Shown: positions 1 through 8,008, counted from the stretch's first letter. The stretch: DNA of 23,173 nucleotides from Bacillota bacterium (GCA_023420895.1 JAEZUY010000030.1:1-23173); one strand, 5' to 3'. The notes: a model not told the origin generated them from the letters alone. Program-made: numbers and translations.

Positions 1-1255
1 AGGGATTCTTTCAATAGCTGACAACTATCATAAAGCAGATGTAGAAGAAAATGATAAATTCACTCTTTTATTCGGTATGAAAGAAGATGAATACAGTTCG
101 AATATGATTAATGACAGTTTTATAACTGGAATAACAGGACTTGAACTGAGAAAAAGAGGTACTGCTCCTAGCAGTATGAAGATAACAGGAGAAGGTATAA
201 ACGAAAATAGAGAATTGAAACTGACAGCTGAAGATAAGAACGGAAAGCAGCTTGGGCTGGAGTTCGGATCGCCAGAAGATGATAAAAGAGTAATATGGTC
301 GAGTTCAGACCCGAGTAAGGTAAAGGTGGATATATTCGGAAAGATTACTTATGTATCTGACGGAGAAGTCGTTATAACTGCTCAGTCAGCTTTAAATGAT
401 AAACTAAAAGATTCTATAGTAGTAAATAAAACAGAAGTTCAGCCGGATGTAATTCCATCATCTGATATTGTTTTTAATGAAGGTGAAGGAGAGCATAATT
501 CAGGAACTTTAGGCGAAGGAGAAGCGGGATCAGGCTCTAAAGGACCTGGAGAAGGCGGAGGAGAACCTGGAGCAGTCCTTACAGAGGACGACCTTAAAAA
601 TATTTCAGGTGAAGCAATTCCGGTTCAGATAAATCCAGGTGACGGGGGAAGCAGTTCTAACAGCTCTGGAACGAATGGAGCAGGTTCGTCAAATGGAACG
701 AACAGCAGTTCAGGAACTGGCGGAACTTCATCAGGCGGAACATCATCGGGAAGCAGGTCATCGAGCGGAACAACTATAAGGAGAAATTCGAGTCCATCGA
801 ATTCTTCAAGAAGAAGCTCGGGGAGTTCTTCGAGCTCAAGCTACAGAAGACCGACTTCAAGAAGCAGTTCATCTTCAAGTTCAAGAAGTTCGTCAAGATC
901 GAGCAGACCGGGCTCATCTTCAAGCTCAAGCAGCTCTAGAAGCGGAACTAGCAGTATAAGAAGAAGCAGAACAGCGACTGATACTAATAAAGATGATGAA
1001 GAAGAAAATAAAAGTCAGGGCGGAGACGTTCAAAGAGGAGTTCTTAAAGATATAGGAGAAGGCGAAGGAGATTTCGACGAGTTCTATGACGGAGACGGAA
1101 CTAGATGGAGAGTTTTCGAAGTTGAAGAGTCTCAGAAAGAAATGCCTCAGCTCAACTTAACTGGAAAACTTGACCCTATTGCTATAATAGTTATGACAGT
1201 AATTCTTGCAATAGGAGGAATTCAGAGATATATAAGATATTTAGACAGCATTTAA
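1..1255 (+). CDS. Surface protein with Ig-like domain, Ser/Arg-rich tract and C-terminal membrane anchor (5' end outside window)
   Basis: The frame is open from base 2, so the first ATG at 77 is internal and the N-terminus lies upstream of the window; 417 residues are visible. In order they show an Ig-like (BIG2-like) stretch with a VIWSSSDPSKVKVD motif (about 284-420), a Gly/Glu-rich linker (480-640), a long Ser/Gly/Arg tract (about 641-977), an acidic patch, and one hydrophobic helix at about 1169-1231 followed by RYIRY, so the C-terminus should face the cytoplasm. There is no LPXTG sorting signal. It lies 43 bases upstream of an ExbB-type channel gene and a DUF2149 gene on the same strand, which suggests one operon. 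I infer a cell-surface protein held by its tail and possibly coupled to that channel. The exact function is unknown. Confidence 0.7.
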   Translation, partial: GILSIADNYHKADVEENDKFTLLFGMKEDEYSSNMINDSFITGITGLELRKRGTAPSSMKITGEGINENRELKLTAEDKNGKQLGLEFGSPEDDKRVIWSSSDPSKVKVDIFGKITYVSDGEVVITAQSALNDKLKDSIVVNKTEVQPDVIPSSDIVFNEGEGEHNSGTLGEGEAGSGSKGPGEGGGEPGAVLTEDDLKNISGEAIPVQINPGDGGSSSNSSGTNGAGSSNGTNSSSGTGGTSSGGTSSGSRSSSGTTIRRNSSPSNSSRRSSGSSSSSSYRRPTSRSSSSSSSRSSSRSSRPGSSSSSSSSRSGTSSIRRSRTATDTNKDDEEENKSQGGDVQRGVLKDIGEGEGDFDEFYDGDGTRWRVFEVEESQKEMPQLNLTGKLDPIAIIVMTVILAIGGIQRYIRYLDSI

Positions 1256-1298
1256 AAGCTGATCTTTATTTTAATGAAAGTAATAAGGAGGAATTCTT

Positions 1299-1979
1299 TT
1301 GAATTTATCTACGATACTGAATGATACTCTGCACACGATATCGCAGGGGATATTCATTCCCACTGTTATAGGACTTCTTGTGATGATTTCCATAGGAATT
1401 GTTTCATTAGGAAGTATTATAGTGGAAATATTCACAGAAAGAAAAAGACTTAAAGAAAATATTCCGAAACTTCTCGAAAGTTTTAACGGAAAGACACCAA
1501 CAGAAATGGAAGATATAATAATAAGCAGCGGAATACTCAGAAGACAGAAAGAAGCTCTTTTAGAGCTTTTAAGCTACAGACAGCTGCCTGAAGAGGTTCA
1601 GCGTTCAGTTGCTCAGAGACTTATAGTAACTGAAGAGACAAGATATGAGAGAATAGTTTCAATAACTGATATAGTTACAAGACTTGCTCCGATGCTTGGA
1701 CTTATCGGTACACTAGTGCCGCTCGGTCCGGGACTTCTTGCACTTGGACAGGGAGATACTAAGGAACTGTCTCAGTCACTTCTTATTGCGTTCGATACGA
1801 CAGTTGCAGGGCTTGTTTCTGCGGCTATAGCTTTCGTAATAAGCAAGATCAGAGTAAACTGGTACGAAGACTATATGGTTTCTCTTGAAACTATGATGGA
1901 GACCATTCTTGAGGAGGTAAGACTCTATGCGAAAGAAGAGGAACATCAGATCGGGGACGCTGAGATCAGCGAGAATTAG
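1299..1979 (+). CDS. MotA/TolQ/ExbB-type proton channel protein
   Basis: A 226-residue protein starting with TTG, with an AAGGAGG ribosome site at 1285-1291 and a 7-base gap. It has three membrane segments: one near the N-terminus (IFIPTVIGLLVMISIGIVSL), and a pair around LAPMLGLIGTLVPLGPGLL and FDTTVAGLVSAAIAFVISK. The LGLIGTLVPLG and TTVAGL signatures are those of the MotA/TolQ/ExbB family, whose members form the stator ring that lets protons or sodium ions through. It overlaps the downstream DUF2149 gene by 53 bases. With an ExbD-like partner and a surface protein beside it, it probably converts ion-motive force into work at the cell surface. The substrate of that work is not shown by the sequence. 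There is no flagellar context, so MotA itself is unlikely. Confidence 0.88.
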   Translation: MNLSTILNDTLHTISQGIFIPTVIGLLVMISIGIVSLGSIIVEIFTERKRLKENIPKLLESFNGKTPTEMEDIIISSGILRRQKEALLELLSYRQLPEEVQRSVAQRLIVTEETRYERIVSITDIVTRLAPMLGLIGTLVPLGPGLLALGQGDTKELSQSLLIAFDTTVAGLVSAAIAFVISKIRVNWYEDYMVSLETMMETILEEVRLYAKEEEHQIGDAEISEN

Positions 1980-2256
1980 AGAAGACATAAACCCGCTGGA
2001 CGGTCTTGGAAACCTTGCGGACGCCATGCTCGTATTTGCGTGCGGACTGATGGTTGCCCTGATAGTCAGCTGGAATGTCGATGTTGAGCTTGAAAAAGAA
2101 AAAGTCGACCTTTCAAGAGGAAGGGACGTTACAGGAATAGACAGTATTCACGACAAAATGATTGAAGAAGACGATTCTCCGGAAGCGTATGAGAGAATGG
2201 GTACAGTTTATAAAGACCCTGAAACTGGAAGACTTTTCATGCTTACAAACGATTAG
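1927..2256 (+). CDS. DUF2149 family protein, ExbD-like channel partner
   Basis: A 109-residue protein. The ATG at 1927 has a GAGGAGGT ribosome site at 1911-1918, inside the upstream ExbB-type gene, which it overlaps by 53 bases. The basic N-terminus is followed by NPLDGLGNLADAMLVFACG and one membrane segment, then a charged, mostly acidic outside domain (about residues 52-109). The LADAMLVF motif matches the DUF2149 family as I recall it. Asp32 sits at the start of the membrane helix in a DxMLV context, like the essential ion-binding Asp of ExbD (IDVMLV). I infer the ExbD role: the ion-binding, load-bearing partner of the upstream channel protein. DUF2149 genes are known to sit beside MotA/TolQ/ExbB genes in archaea and clostridia, but the biochemical role is undefined. 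Confidence 0.82.
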   Translation: MRKKRNIRSGTLRSARIREDINPLDGLGNLADAMLVFACGLMVALIVSWNVDVELEKEKVDLSRGRDVTGIDSIHDKMIEEDDSPEAYERMGTVYKDPETGRLFMLTND

Positions 2257-2283
2257 AAAATAAAGTTACAGAATATATAGAAA

Positions 2284-2313
2284 AATGCGCTTATCTAATA
2301 AGCGTATTTTTTT
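2284..2313 (+). terminator. Rho-independent terminator after the DUF2149 gene
   Basis: AATGCGCTTA (2284-2293) pairs with TAAGCGTATT (2299-2308) with one G-U pair and a 5-base loop, and runs into seven Ts (2307-2313). It ends the surface-protein/ExbB/DUF2149 transcript. Confidence 0.85.
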
Positions 2314-2362
2314 ATCTGTATATTTCAGAGGAAAAGGGATATATATGTAAAGGAGGAAATTC

Positions 2363-3703
2363 ATGAGTTTAAAAGAAGACGCGTTTTTTCTAATAGAGAA
2401 ACTTGAAGAAAAAGGATATGAAGCTTATCTCGTAGGAGGATGCGTGAGAGACAGTCTTCTGGGAAAAGAGCCTAATGACTGGGATATATGTTCTTCAGCC
2501 CTTCCAGATGAAATTCTTGGAGTTTTTGAAAATGACTATACAGTTTTCAGAAAAGGAAAGAAACACGGAACGATAGGAGTGAAGAAGGGCGAAGAAATTT
2601 ATGAGATAACGACTTACAGAGTCGATAAAGAGTATAAAGACCACAGGAGACCGGAGACTGTGGAATTCACAGAAAATCTCGTAGAAGACTTAAAAAGAAG
2701 AGATTTCACAATAAATGCGATGGCTATGAGCAGAGACGGCAATATCACTGACCCTTTCGGAGGAAAAAAAGATCTTGAAAGAAAGATAATAAGGGCAGTA
2801 GGAGATCCTGAAGAGAGATTCGAAGAAGACGGCCTCAGAATACTGAGAGCGGCCAGATTTTCAGCACAGCTTAAGTTCGATATAGAAGAGGAGACTTATA
2901 AAGCGATGCTGAAAAAGAAAGATTTATTGAGTTTTTTAAGCGCAGACAGAATCAGAGATGAGTTCAACAAGATAATAATGACTGAAAAGCCTTCTTACGG
3001 ACTGAGACTTCTGGTGAAAGCGGGACTTATGGAGTATGTAGTTCCGGAAATAGAAGAAGGAATAGGATTCGACCAGAAATCTCCTTTTCACAATAAGGAT
3101 ATATTTGAACACACTATGGATGTAGTAGACAGCTCTCCTCCGGTTCTTTCAGTGAGACTTTCCGCTTTTTTCCATGATATAGCAAAGCCTTCTACTTTCT
3201 CTGTCGATGAAAGAGGAATAGGCCATTTCTACAGACATAATTCTGTAGAAAAAGATATGACTGTGAAGATAATGAGAAGGCTTAATTACGACAAGAAGAC
3301 CATAGAGGAGGTTTCTAATCTCGTCAATTATCATATGGCGGTTCATGATATTCAGAAAGAGTCGAGTGTTAAAAGACTTATGAGAAAGATTGGAAAAGAA
3401 ACTGTAGAGAAATTGATTTATCTCTATGAAGCTGATAAATCTTCGACTCTTGACAGAGAGAATAAGGAGCCGGGAGAAAATTTTAAAAGAATATTTGAAA
3501 AAGTTAAAAATACTAAGGAGCCGATGGGCAGAAAGGACCTTAAAATAGACGGAAACGACCTTATAGAAATGGGAGTCGAAAAGGGTCCTGCAATGTCTCA
3601 TATCCTGAATGAACTTTTAGAATATGTGCTTGAAAACCCTGATAAAAACACGTTTGAAGACCTTGAAGCGGAAGTGAGAAAGCTTTACTTTACGAAAAAT
3701 TGA
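2363..3703 (+). CDS. cca: CCA-adding tRNA nucleotidyltransferase with HD domain
   Basis: A 446-residue protein with an AGGAGG ribosome site just before the ATG. It belongs to the class II polymerase-beta-type nucleotidyltransferases. The N-terminal head has LVGGCVRDSLLG (about residues 23-34) and the metal-binding NDWDIC with Asp39 and Asp41. The RRDFTINAMA and EEDGLRILRAARFSAQL motifs follow, which is the usual neck/body order. An HD motif (His271-Asp272, AFFHDIAKP) lies in the C-terminal half. The family adds or repairs the 3' CCA end of tRNAs; HD-containing members can also have phosphatase or phosphodiesterase activity. A CCA-adding enzyme fits better than a poly(A) polymerase because of the length and the HD domain. 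It follows a terminator and precedes cinA by 45 bases, probably in one transcript with cinA and recA. Confidence 0.92.
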   Translation: MSLKEDAFFLIEKLEEKGYEAYLVGGCVRDSLLGKEPNDWDICSSALPDEILGVFENDYTVFRKGKKHGTIGVKKGEEIYEITTYRVDKEYKDHRRPETVEFTENLVEDLKRRDFTINAMAMSRDGNITDPFGGKKDLERKIIRAVGDPEERFEEDGLRILRAARFSAQLKFDIEEETYKAMLKKKDLLSFLSADRIRDEFNKIIMTEKPSYGLRLLVKAGLMEYVVPEIEEGIGFDQKSPFHNKDIFEHTMDVVDSSPPVLSVRLSAFFHDIAKPSTFSVDERGIGHFYRHNSVEKDMTVKIMRRLNYDKKTIEEVSNLVNYHMAVHDIQKESSVKRLMRKIGKETVEKLIYLYEADKSSTLDRENKEPGENFKRIFEKVKNTKEPMGRKDLKIDGNDLIEMGVEKGPAMSHILNELLEYVLENPDKNTFEDLEAEVRKLYFTKN

Positions 3704-3748
3704 AGAAATGATAAACTATAATATAGGCGAATTGAAAGAAGGGATTAT

Positions 3749-4978
3749 ATGAAAGCGGCTATAATTAATGTCGGAACAGAACTCACATCAGGAGACACAC
3801 TCAATGTAAATTCTCAGACCTTATCGAGACGTCTGTTCGATTTAGGAATAGATGTAAAGTTTCATATTTCAGTTGAAGACAATAGAGAACTTTTAAAAAT
3901 GCTTGTGGAAGATTCGATGAAGAAAGTCGATATAATATTTTTCACTGGAGGACTAGGACCTACTGACGATGATTTTACTAAAGAAGTCGTTGCCGAACTG
4001 AACGGAAAAGAACTGATATTCAGTCAGGAAATAATGGATTCTATAAACGAGTTCTTTGCAAACAGAGGCACTGTTCCAAGTGAAAACAACAGAAAACAGG
4101 CATATACAATAGAAGACAGCACTGTTTTAGAAAATGACCTCGGAACTGCGCCGGGATACTATCTTGAAAACAGAGACACTAAATTCGTTCTTCTTCCGGG
4201 ACCGCCGGGAGAGATGATAAATCTTTTTACAAAAAAAGTGGTTCCTCTTATAAAATCGGAAGACAAGATATATAAAAAGATGATAAAGACGATAGGCATA
4301 GGAGAATCTCTTCTTGAAGAGGGAATAAAAGACCTTATAAGAGAAGACAACGGAGTTTATATTGCAACTTATTCAAAACTCGGAGAAGTCAGAATAAAGC
4401 TGATTTCGAGAGATGAAGAAAAGCTTGAAAAAATATATGAAAAGATTCATGAAAGATATGGAGAATATATATATACTTTAAGCTATGACAGCGTTCAGGA
4501 GACTATATTCAAAAATCTCAAGAATGACGGTCTCAAAGTTGCATTCTGCGAATCATGCACAGGGGGACTAATAGCAAGCACTCTCGTATCTATTGAGGGA
4601 GCTTCGCAGGTTTTCGACAGAAGCGTTGTGACTTACAGCAACAGAGCTAAAGTTGAAGAAGTCGGCGTAAGCGAGGAAAGTCTCAGAAAATACGGCGCTG
4701 TGAGCAGCCAGGTTGCAAAAGAGATGGCTGAAGGGCTGTATGCAAGAGGAGATATAGATATAGCCGTATCTGTCACAGGAGTGGCAGGTCCTGACGGGAC
4801 TGAGGAAAAACCTGTAGGTCTCGTATATATAGGGATAAAAACTGCAGACGGAGTTGAGACTTACAAGAACAATTTTGTCGGCAGAAGAAGAACGGTTCAG
4901 CAGAGAACTGCAAAAGAAGCTTTCAATATAATAAGAAAGTATCTGATTTCAAAAGGGATTTATTCTGCTGAGCTGTAA
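3749..4978 (+). CDS. cinA: CinA family protein: MoCF-like domain plus nicotinamide-nucleotide amidase
   Basis: A 409-residue protein with the full two-domain CinA layout. The N-terminal MoCF-like domain carries GTELTSGDTLNVN near residue 9 and FFTGGLGPTDDD near residue 68, motifs of the ADP-ribose pyrophosphatase/CinA half. The C-terminal PncC half carries ESCTGGLIAS near residue 268, VVTYSNRAK, and VSVTGVAGPDGTEEKPVGLVY. In other bacteria this protein hydrolyses NMN and related pyridine nucleotides, recycling NMN made by NAD-dependent DNA ligase. The gene directly precedes recA, the classic cinA-recA arrangement of Firmicutes. The start has a GAAAGAAGGG ribosome site. No terminator separates it from recA, so co-transcription is likely. 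Confidence 0.93.
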   Translation: MKAAIINVGTELTSGDTLNVNSQTLSRRLFDLGIDVKFHISVEDNRELLKMLVEDSMKKVDIIFFTGGLGPTDDDFTKEVVAELNGKELIFSQEIMDSINEFFANRGTVPSENNRKQAYTIEDSTVLENDLGTAPGYYLENRDTKFVLLPGPPGEMINLFTKKVVPLIKSEDKIYKKMIKTIGIGESLLEEGIKDLIREDNGVYIATYSKLGEVRIKLISRDEEKLEKIYEKIHERYGEYIYTLSYDSVQETIFKNLKNDGLKVAFCESCTGGLIASTLVSIEGASQVFDRSVVTYSNRAKVEEVGVSEESLRKYGAVSSQVAKEMAEGLYARGDIDIAVSVTGVAGPDGTEEKPVGLVYIGIKTADGVETYKNNFVGRRRTVQQRTAKEAFNIIRKYLISKGIYSAEL

Positions 4979-5036
4979 TAGATGAGTAGAAATCACAAAT
5001 AAATAAGAAAAGGTGGTGGCCCTTTTAGGGATTAAT

Positions 5037-6098
5037 ATGATAGAAAAGAAAAAAGCACTCGATGTTGCTATTTCACAGATAGAGAAACAGTTCGGAAAAG
5101 GATCTATAATGAAACTTGGAGAAGATTCTAAGCTGAATATAGAAGCAATACCGTCAGGATCGCTTGACCTCGATATAGCTCTGGGAATAGGCGGATATCC
5201 TAAAGGAAGAATAGTTGAAATTTACGGACCTGAATCATCAGGGAAAACTACTGTTGCGCTTCATGCGATAGCAGAAGCTCAGAAACTTGGCGGAACAGCG
5301 GCTTTCATAGACGCTGAGCACGCTTTAGATCCGGGATATGCAAAAAACTTAGGAGTTAAAATAGAGGAGCTTATAGTTTCTCAGCCGGATACAGGAGAAC
5401 AGGGACTTGAAATAGCCGAAGCTCTAGTGAGAAGCGGTGCTGTCGACATGATAGTAATAGACTCTGTTGCCGCTCTAGTTCCGAAAGCGGAGATAGAAGG
5501 AGAGATGGGAGACTCTCACGTTGGTCTTCAGGCGAGACTTATGTCTCAGGCTCTCAGAAAGCTTGCCGGAGCTATAAAGAAATCGAACACTATAGCAATA
5601 TTCATCAACCAGCTTAGAGAAAAAGTCGGAGTTATGTTCGGAAGTCCTGAAACGACTACAGGAGGAAGAGCGCTTAAATTCTACGCGTCTGTAAGACTGG
5701 ATGTAAGAAGAATAGAAACTCTTAAACAGGGTGACGAGATGATAGGTAACAGAACGAGAGTGAAGGTAGTTAAAAACAAAGTCGCTCCTCCGTTCAAAAC
5801 TGCAGAATTCGATATAATGTACGGAAAAGGAATATCTAAAGAAGGAAATATACTCGACGTCGGAGCGAATTCTGATATAGTTACTAAAGCCGGATCATGG
5901 TACAGCTATGGAGATGTGAGACTTGGACAGGGAAGAGAAAACTCGAAAGACTATCTTAAAGAAAATCCTGAAATAGCTCAGGAAATAGAGATGAAGATAA
6001 GAGAAAAATACGGACTTCCTATTGACGGGTCTGATGTTATCCCTGAAGTCATAGATGAAGCGGCTATAGAAGACGGCGGCAAAGAAGAGAAGAAATAG
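5037..6098 (+). CDS. recA: Recombinase RecA
   Basis: RecA forms the ATP-dependent filament on single-stranded DNA that carries out strand exchange and triggers LexA cleavage. From the ATG at 5037 the protein has 353 residues, the family's usual length. Its N-terminus (MIEKKKALDVAISQIEKQFG) matches other RecA proteins; a longer reading from GTG at 5013 adds eight residues not seen in the family. Visible motifs are Walker A GPESSGKT (residues 64-71), Walker B VDMIVIDSVAALVP, and the DNA-binding L2 region around GGRALKFYASVRLD. The C-terminus is acidic and lysine-rich. The strong AAAAGGTGGTGG ribosome site at 5008-5019 is unusually far from the ATG; a weaker AGGG at 5027-5030 is well placed. No LexA-type operator is visible in the short gap after cinA. 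Confidence 0.97.
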   Translation: MIEKKKALDVAISQIEKQFGKGSIMKLGEDSKLNIEAIPSGSLDLDIALGIGGYPKGRIVEIYGPESSGKTTVALHAIAEAQKLGGTAAFIDAEHALDPGYAKNLGVKIEELIVSQPDTGEQGLEIAEALVRSGAVDMIVIDSVAALVPKAEIEGEMGDSHVGLQARLMSQALRKLAGAIKKSNTIAIFINQLREKVGVMFGSPETTTGGRALKFYASVRLDVRRIETLKQGDEMIGNRTRVKVVKNKVAPPFKTAEFDIMYGKGISKEGNILDVGANSDIVTKAGSWYSYGDVRLGQGRENSKDYLKENPEIAQEIEMKIREKYGLPIDGSDVIPEVIDEAAIEDGGKEEKK

Positions 6099-6124
6099 AT
6101 AAAAATTTTTAAAATATAATTATT

Positions 6125-6164
6125 ATTCCTGCAGATTATTATACTCTGCAGGAATTTTTATTTT
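6125..6164 (+). terminator. Rho-independent terminator after recA
   Basis: An 11-bp perfect stem (ATTCCTGCAGA at 6125-6135 with TCTGCAGGAAT at 6145-6155), a 9-base loop and a T-rich tail. It closes the cca-cinA-recA unit. Confidence 0.92.
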
Positions 6165-6212
6165 AATGTTCAGAGAAATGCCTATAAATACATATGTTGA
6201 GACCTGTCTATA

Positions 6213-6241
6213 TTGACATATATGATAAAAAGTATTAGAAT
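6213..6241 (+). promoter_or_regulatory. Sigma-A-type promoter for rny
   Basis: TTGACA at 6213-6218 and TAGAAT at 6236-6241 with a 17-base spacer give a near-consensus vegetative promoter. It lies after the recA terminator and directs a leader of roughly 130 bases toward rny. The gap 6165-6380 otherwise holds only AT-rich leader sequence and the hairpin listed next. Confidence 0.78.
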
Positions 6242-6326
6242 TAAATATATATTTATAATATTTTTTTAGATATTTTCAATGTCTTTTAAAAATTTTCAAA
6301 TTAGAATTTTAAGATTTCAGATTCCT

Positions 6327-6363
6327 GCTTTTCAGAACTGAAATTATCCAAAGAGTGAAAAGC
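6327..6363 (+). other. Hairpin in the rny leader
   Basis: GCTTTTCA (6327-6334) pairs perfectly with TGAAAAGC (6356-6363), and the loop can form a further TTTCAG/CTGAAA contact. It lies just before the AGAAAGGTGGTG ribosome site (6374-6385), so it could affect ribosome access or mRNA stability. There is no T-run after it, so it is not a terminator. Function is inferred only. Confidence 0.5.
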
Positions 6364-6429
6364 TAATTTATAAAGAAAGGTGGTGAATCTGTTACTCAGA
6401 AACAGAATTAGGGTAGCAGGTGCAAGAAA

Positions 6430-7971
6430 ATCGGTACAGTAGTAGTAATATTAGTTGGAATTATCTTCGCAGCCATAGGTTTCGCTATTGGATTTCTTAT
6501 AAGAAAGTCGATTGCAGAAAAACATATTGGCGGGGCTGAAAACAGAGCTGCTTCAATTATAGAGAATTCTAAAAAAGAAGCTGAAACAGTGAAAAAAGAA
6601 ATGCTTCTAGAAGCGAAAGAAGAAATTCATAAACTTAGAAACGAGCTAGACAAAGAAACAAGAGAGAGAAGATCTGAAATACAGTCTAAAGAGAAAAGAC
6701 TTCAGAATAAAGAGGAAAACCTCGATAGAAAGTCGGAGGCTGTAGAGAAGAAAGATGAATTCCTGGCTAGAAGAATTAAAGAAGTGGACGGCAAAGAACT
6801 GAAAGTCGAAAAGCTTTATGAAGAGCAGCAGGAAGAGCTGAACAGAATTTCAGGACTTACAAGAGATGAAGCGAAGGACATTCTTCTGAGTGAAGTTAAG
6901 AGAGATATAACTCACGACACAGCAGTTATGATAAGAGATATGGAAACTAAAGCCAAGGAAGAAGCCGATAAAAAGGCTAGAGAAATTATAAGCTATGCGA
7001 TACAGAGATGTGCGGCGGATCACGTTGCAGAGACTACAGTATCAGTAGTAAACCTTCCTAGCGACGATATGAAAGGAAGAATCATAGGTAGAGAGGGAAG
7101 AAACATAAGAACTCTTGAGACTCTTACAGGAATCGACCTTATAATAGATGACACTCCTGAAGCGGTTATACTTTCAGGATTCGACCCTATTAGAAGAGAA
7201 GTTGCCAGAATAGCTCTTGAAAAACTTATATTAGACGGAAGAATACACCCTGCAAGAATTGAAGAAATGGTTGAAAGAGCGAAAAAAGAGCTTGCAAACC
7301 ATATGAGAGAGCAGGGAGAACAGGCGGCATTCGATGCCGGAGTTCACGGACTTCATCCTGAGATTATAAAACTTATAGGAAGACTGACTTACAGAACGAG
7401 CTACGGACAGAATATCCTTAAGCACTCGATAGAAGTTGCTCATATATCGGGATATATGGCTGAAGAGCTTGGAGCAAACGTCAAAATTGCAAGAAGAGCA
7501 GGACTTCTTCACGACTTAGGAAAAGCTATGGACCACGAAATGGAAGGACCTCACGTTGCAATCGGTGTGGATCTTGCTAAGAAATACAAAGAAAGCAAAG
7601 AGGTAATTCATGCAATAGAAGCCCATCACGGAGACGTTGAGCCTCAAACGATAGAAGCCGTAATAGTTCAGGCTGCAGATGCGATATCGGCTGCAAGACC
7701 TGGAGCGAGAAGAGAGACTTTCGAAGCTTATATCAAGAGACTTCAGAGACTTGAAGAAATAGCGAACTCGTTTGAAGGAATAGAAAAGGCTTATGCAATA
7801 CAGGCGGGAAGAGAAATCAGAATTATGGTTCAGCCTGATGTTGTAAGTGATGACGAGGCTACTATAATAGCCAGAGAAATAGTTAAGAAGATAGAAGCGG
7901 AACTTGCGTATCCTGGACAGATAAAAGTGAATCTGATAAGGGAGACGAGAGCGGTAGCTTATGCAAAATAG
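6430..7971 (+). CDS. rny: Ribonuclease Y; start codon uncertain
   Basis: RNase Y is the membrane-bound endoribonuclease that starts mRNA decay in Firmicutes. From 6430 the protein has about 513 residues, close to the family's 515-520. In order: an N-terminal membrane helix (VVVILVGIIFAAIGFAIGFL), a long Glu/Lys-rich coiled coil (to about 6890), a KH domain with GRIIGREGRNIRTLETLTG, and an HD domain with the catalytic pair in GLLHDLGKAMDHE. The frame opens after a TAG at 6409-6411, yet no ATG, GTG, TTG or CTG occurs before GTG at 6589, which would delete the membrane anchor. I placed the start tentatively at ATC 6430. The alternative is a start in another frame at GTG 6383 or CTG 6389 with a -1 shift, or a missing base, in the A-run at 6427-6430. 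Confidence 0.9.
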   Translation: MGTVVVILVGIIFAAIGFAIGFLIRKSIAEKHIGGAENRAASIIENSKKEAETVKKEMLLEAKEEIHKLRNELDKETRERRSEIQSKEKRLQNKEENLDRKSEAVEKKDEFLARRIKEVDGKELKVEKLYEEQQEELNRISGLTRDEAKDILLSEVKRDITHDTAVMIRDMETKAKEEADKKAREIISYAIQRCAADHVAETTVSVVNLPSDDMKGRIIGREGRNIRTLETLTGIDLIIDDTPEAVILSGFDPIRREVARIALEKLILDGRIHPARIEEMVERAKKELANHMREQGEQAAFDAGVHGLHPEIIKLIGRLTYRTSYGQNILKHSIEVAHISGYMAEELGANVKIARRAGLLHDLGKAMDHEMEGPHVAIGVDLAKKYKESKEVIHAIEAHHGDVEPQTIEAVIVQAADAISAARPGARRETFEAYIKRLQRLEEIANSFEGIEKAYAIQAGREIRIMVQPDVVSDDEATIIAREIVKKIEAELAYPGQIKVNLIRETRAVAYAK

Positions 7972-7976
7972 ATCAG

Positions 7977-8008
7977 CTCCTCTCAGTTAATTCTGAGAGG
8001 AGTTTTTT
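7977..8008 (+). terminator. Rho-independent terminator after rny
   Basis: CTCCTCTCAG (7977-7986) pairs perfectly with CTGAGAGGAG (7993-8002) across a 6-base loop, followed by six Ts (8003-8008). Confidence 0.93.

Noticed and set aside
3717..3722. TATAAT as a separate cinA promoter
   Set aside because: No acceptable -35 box at the right spacing; co-transcription with cca is simpler.
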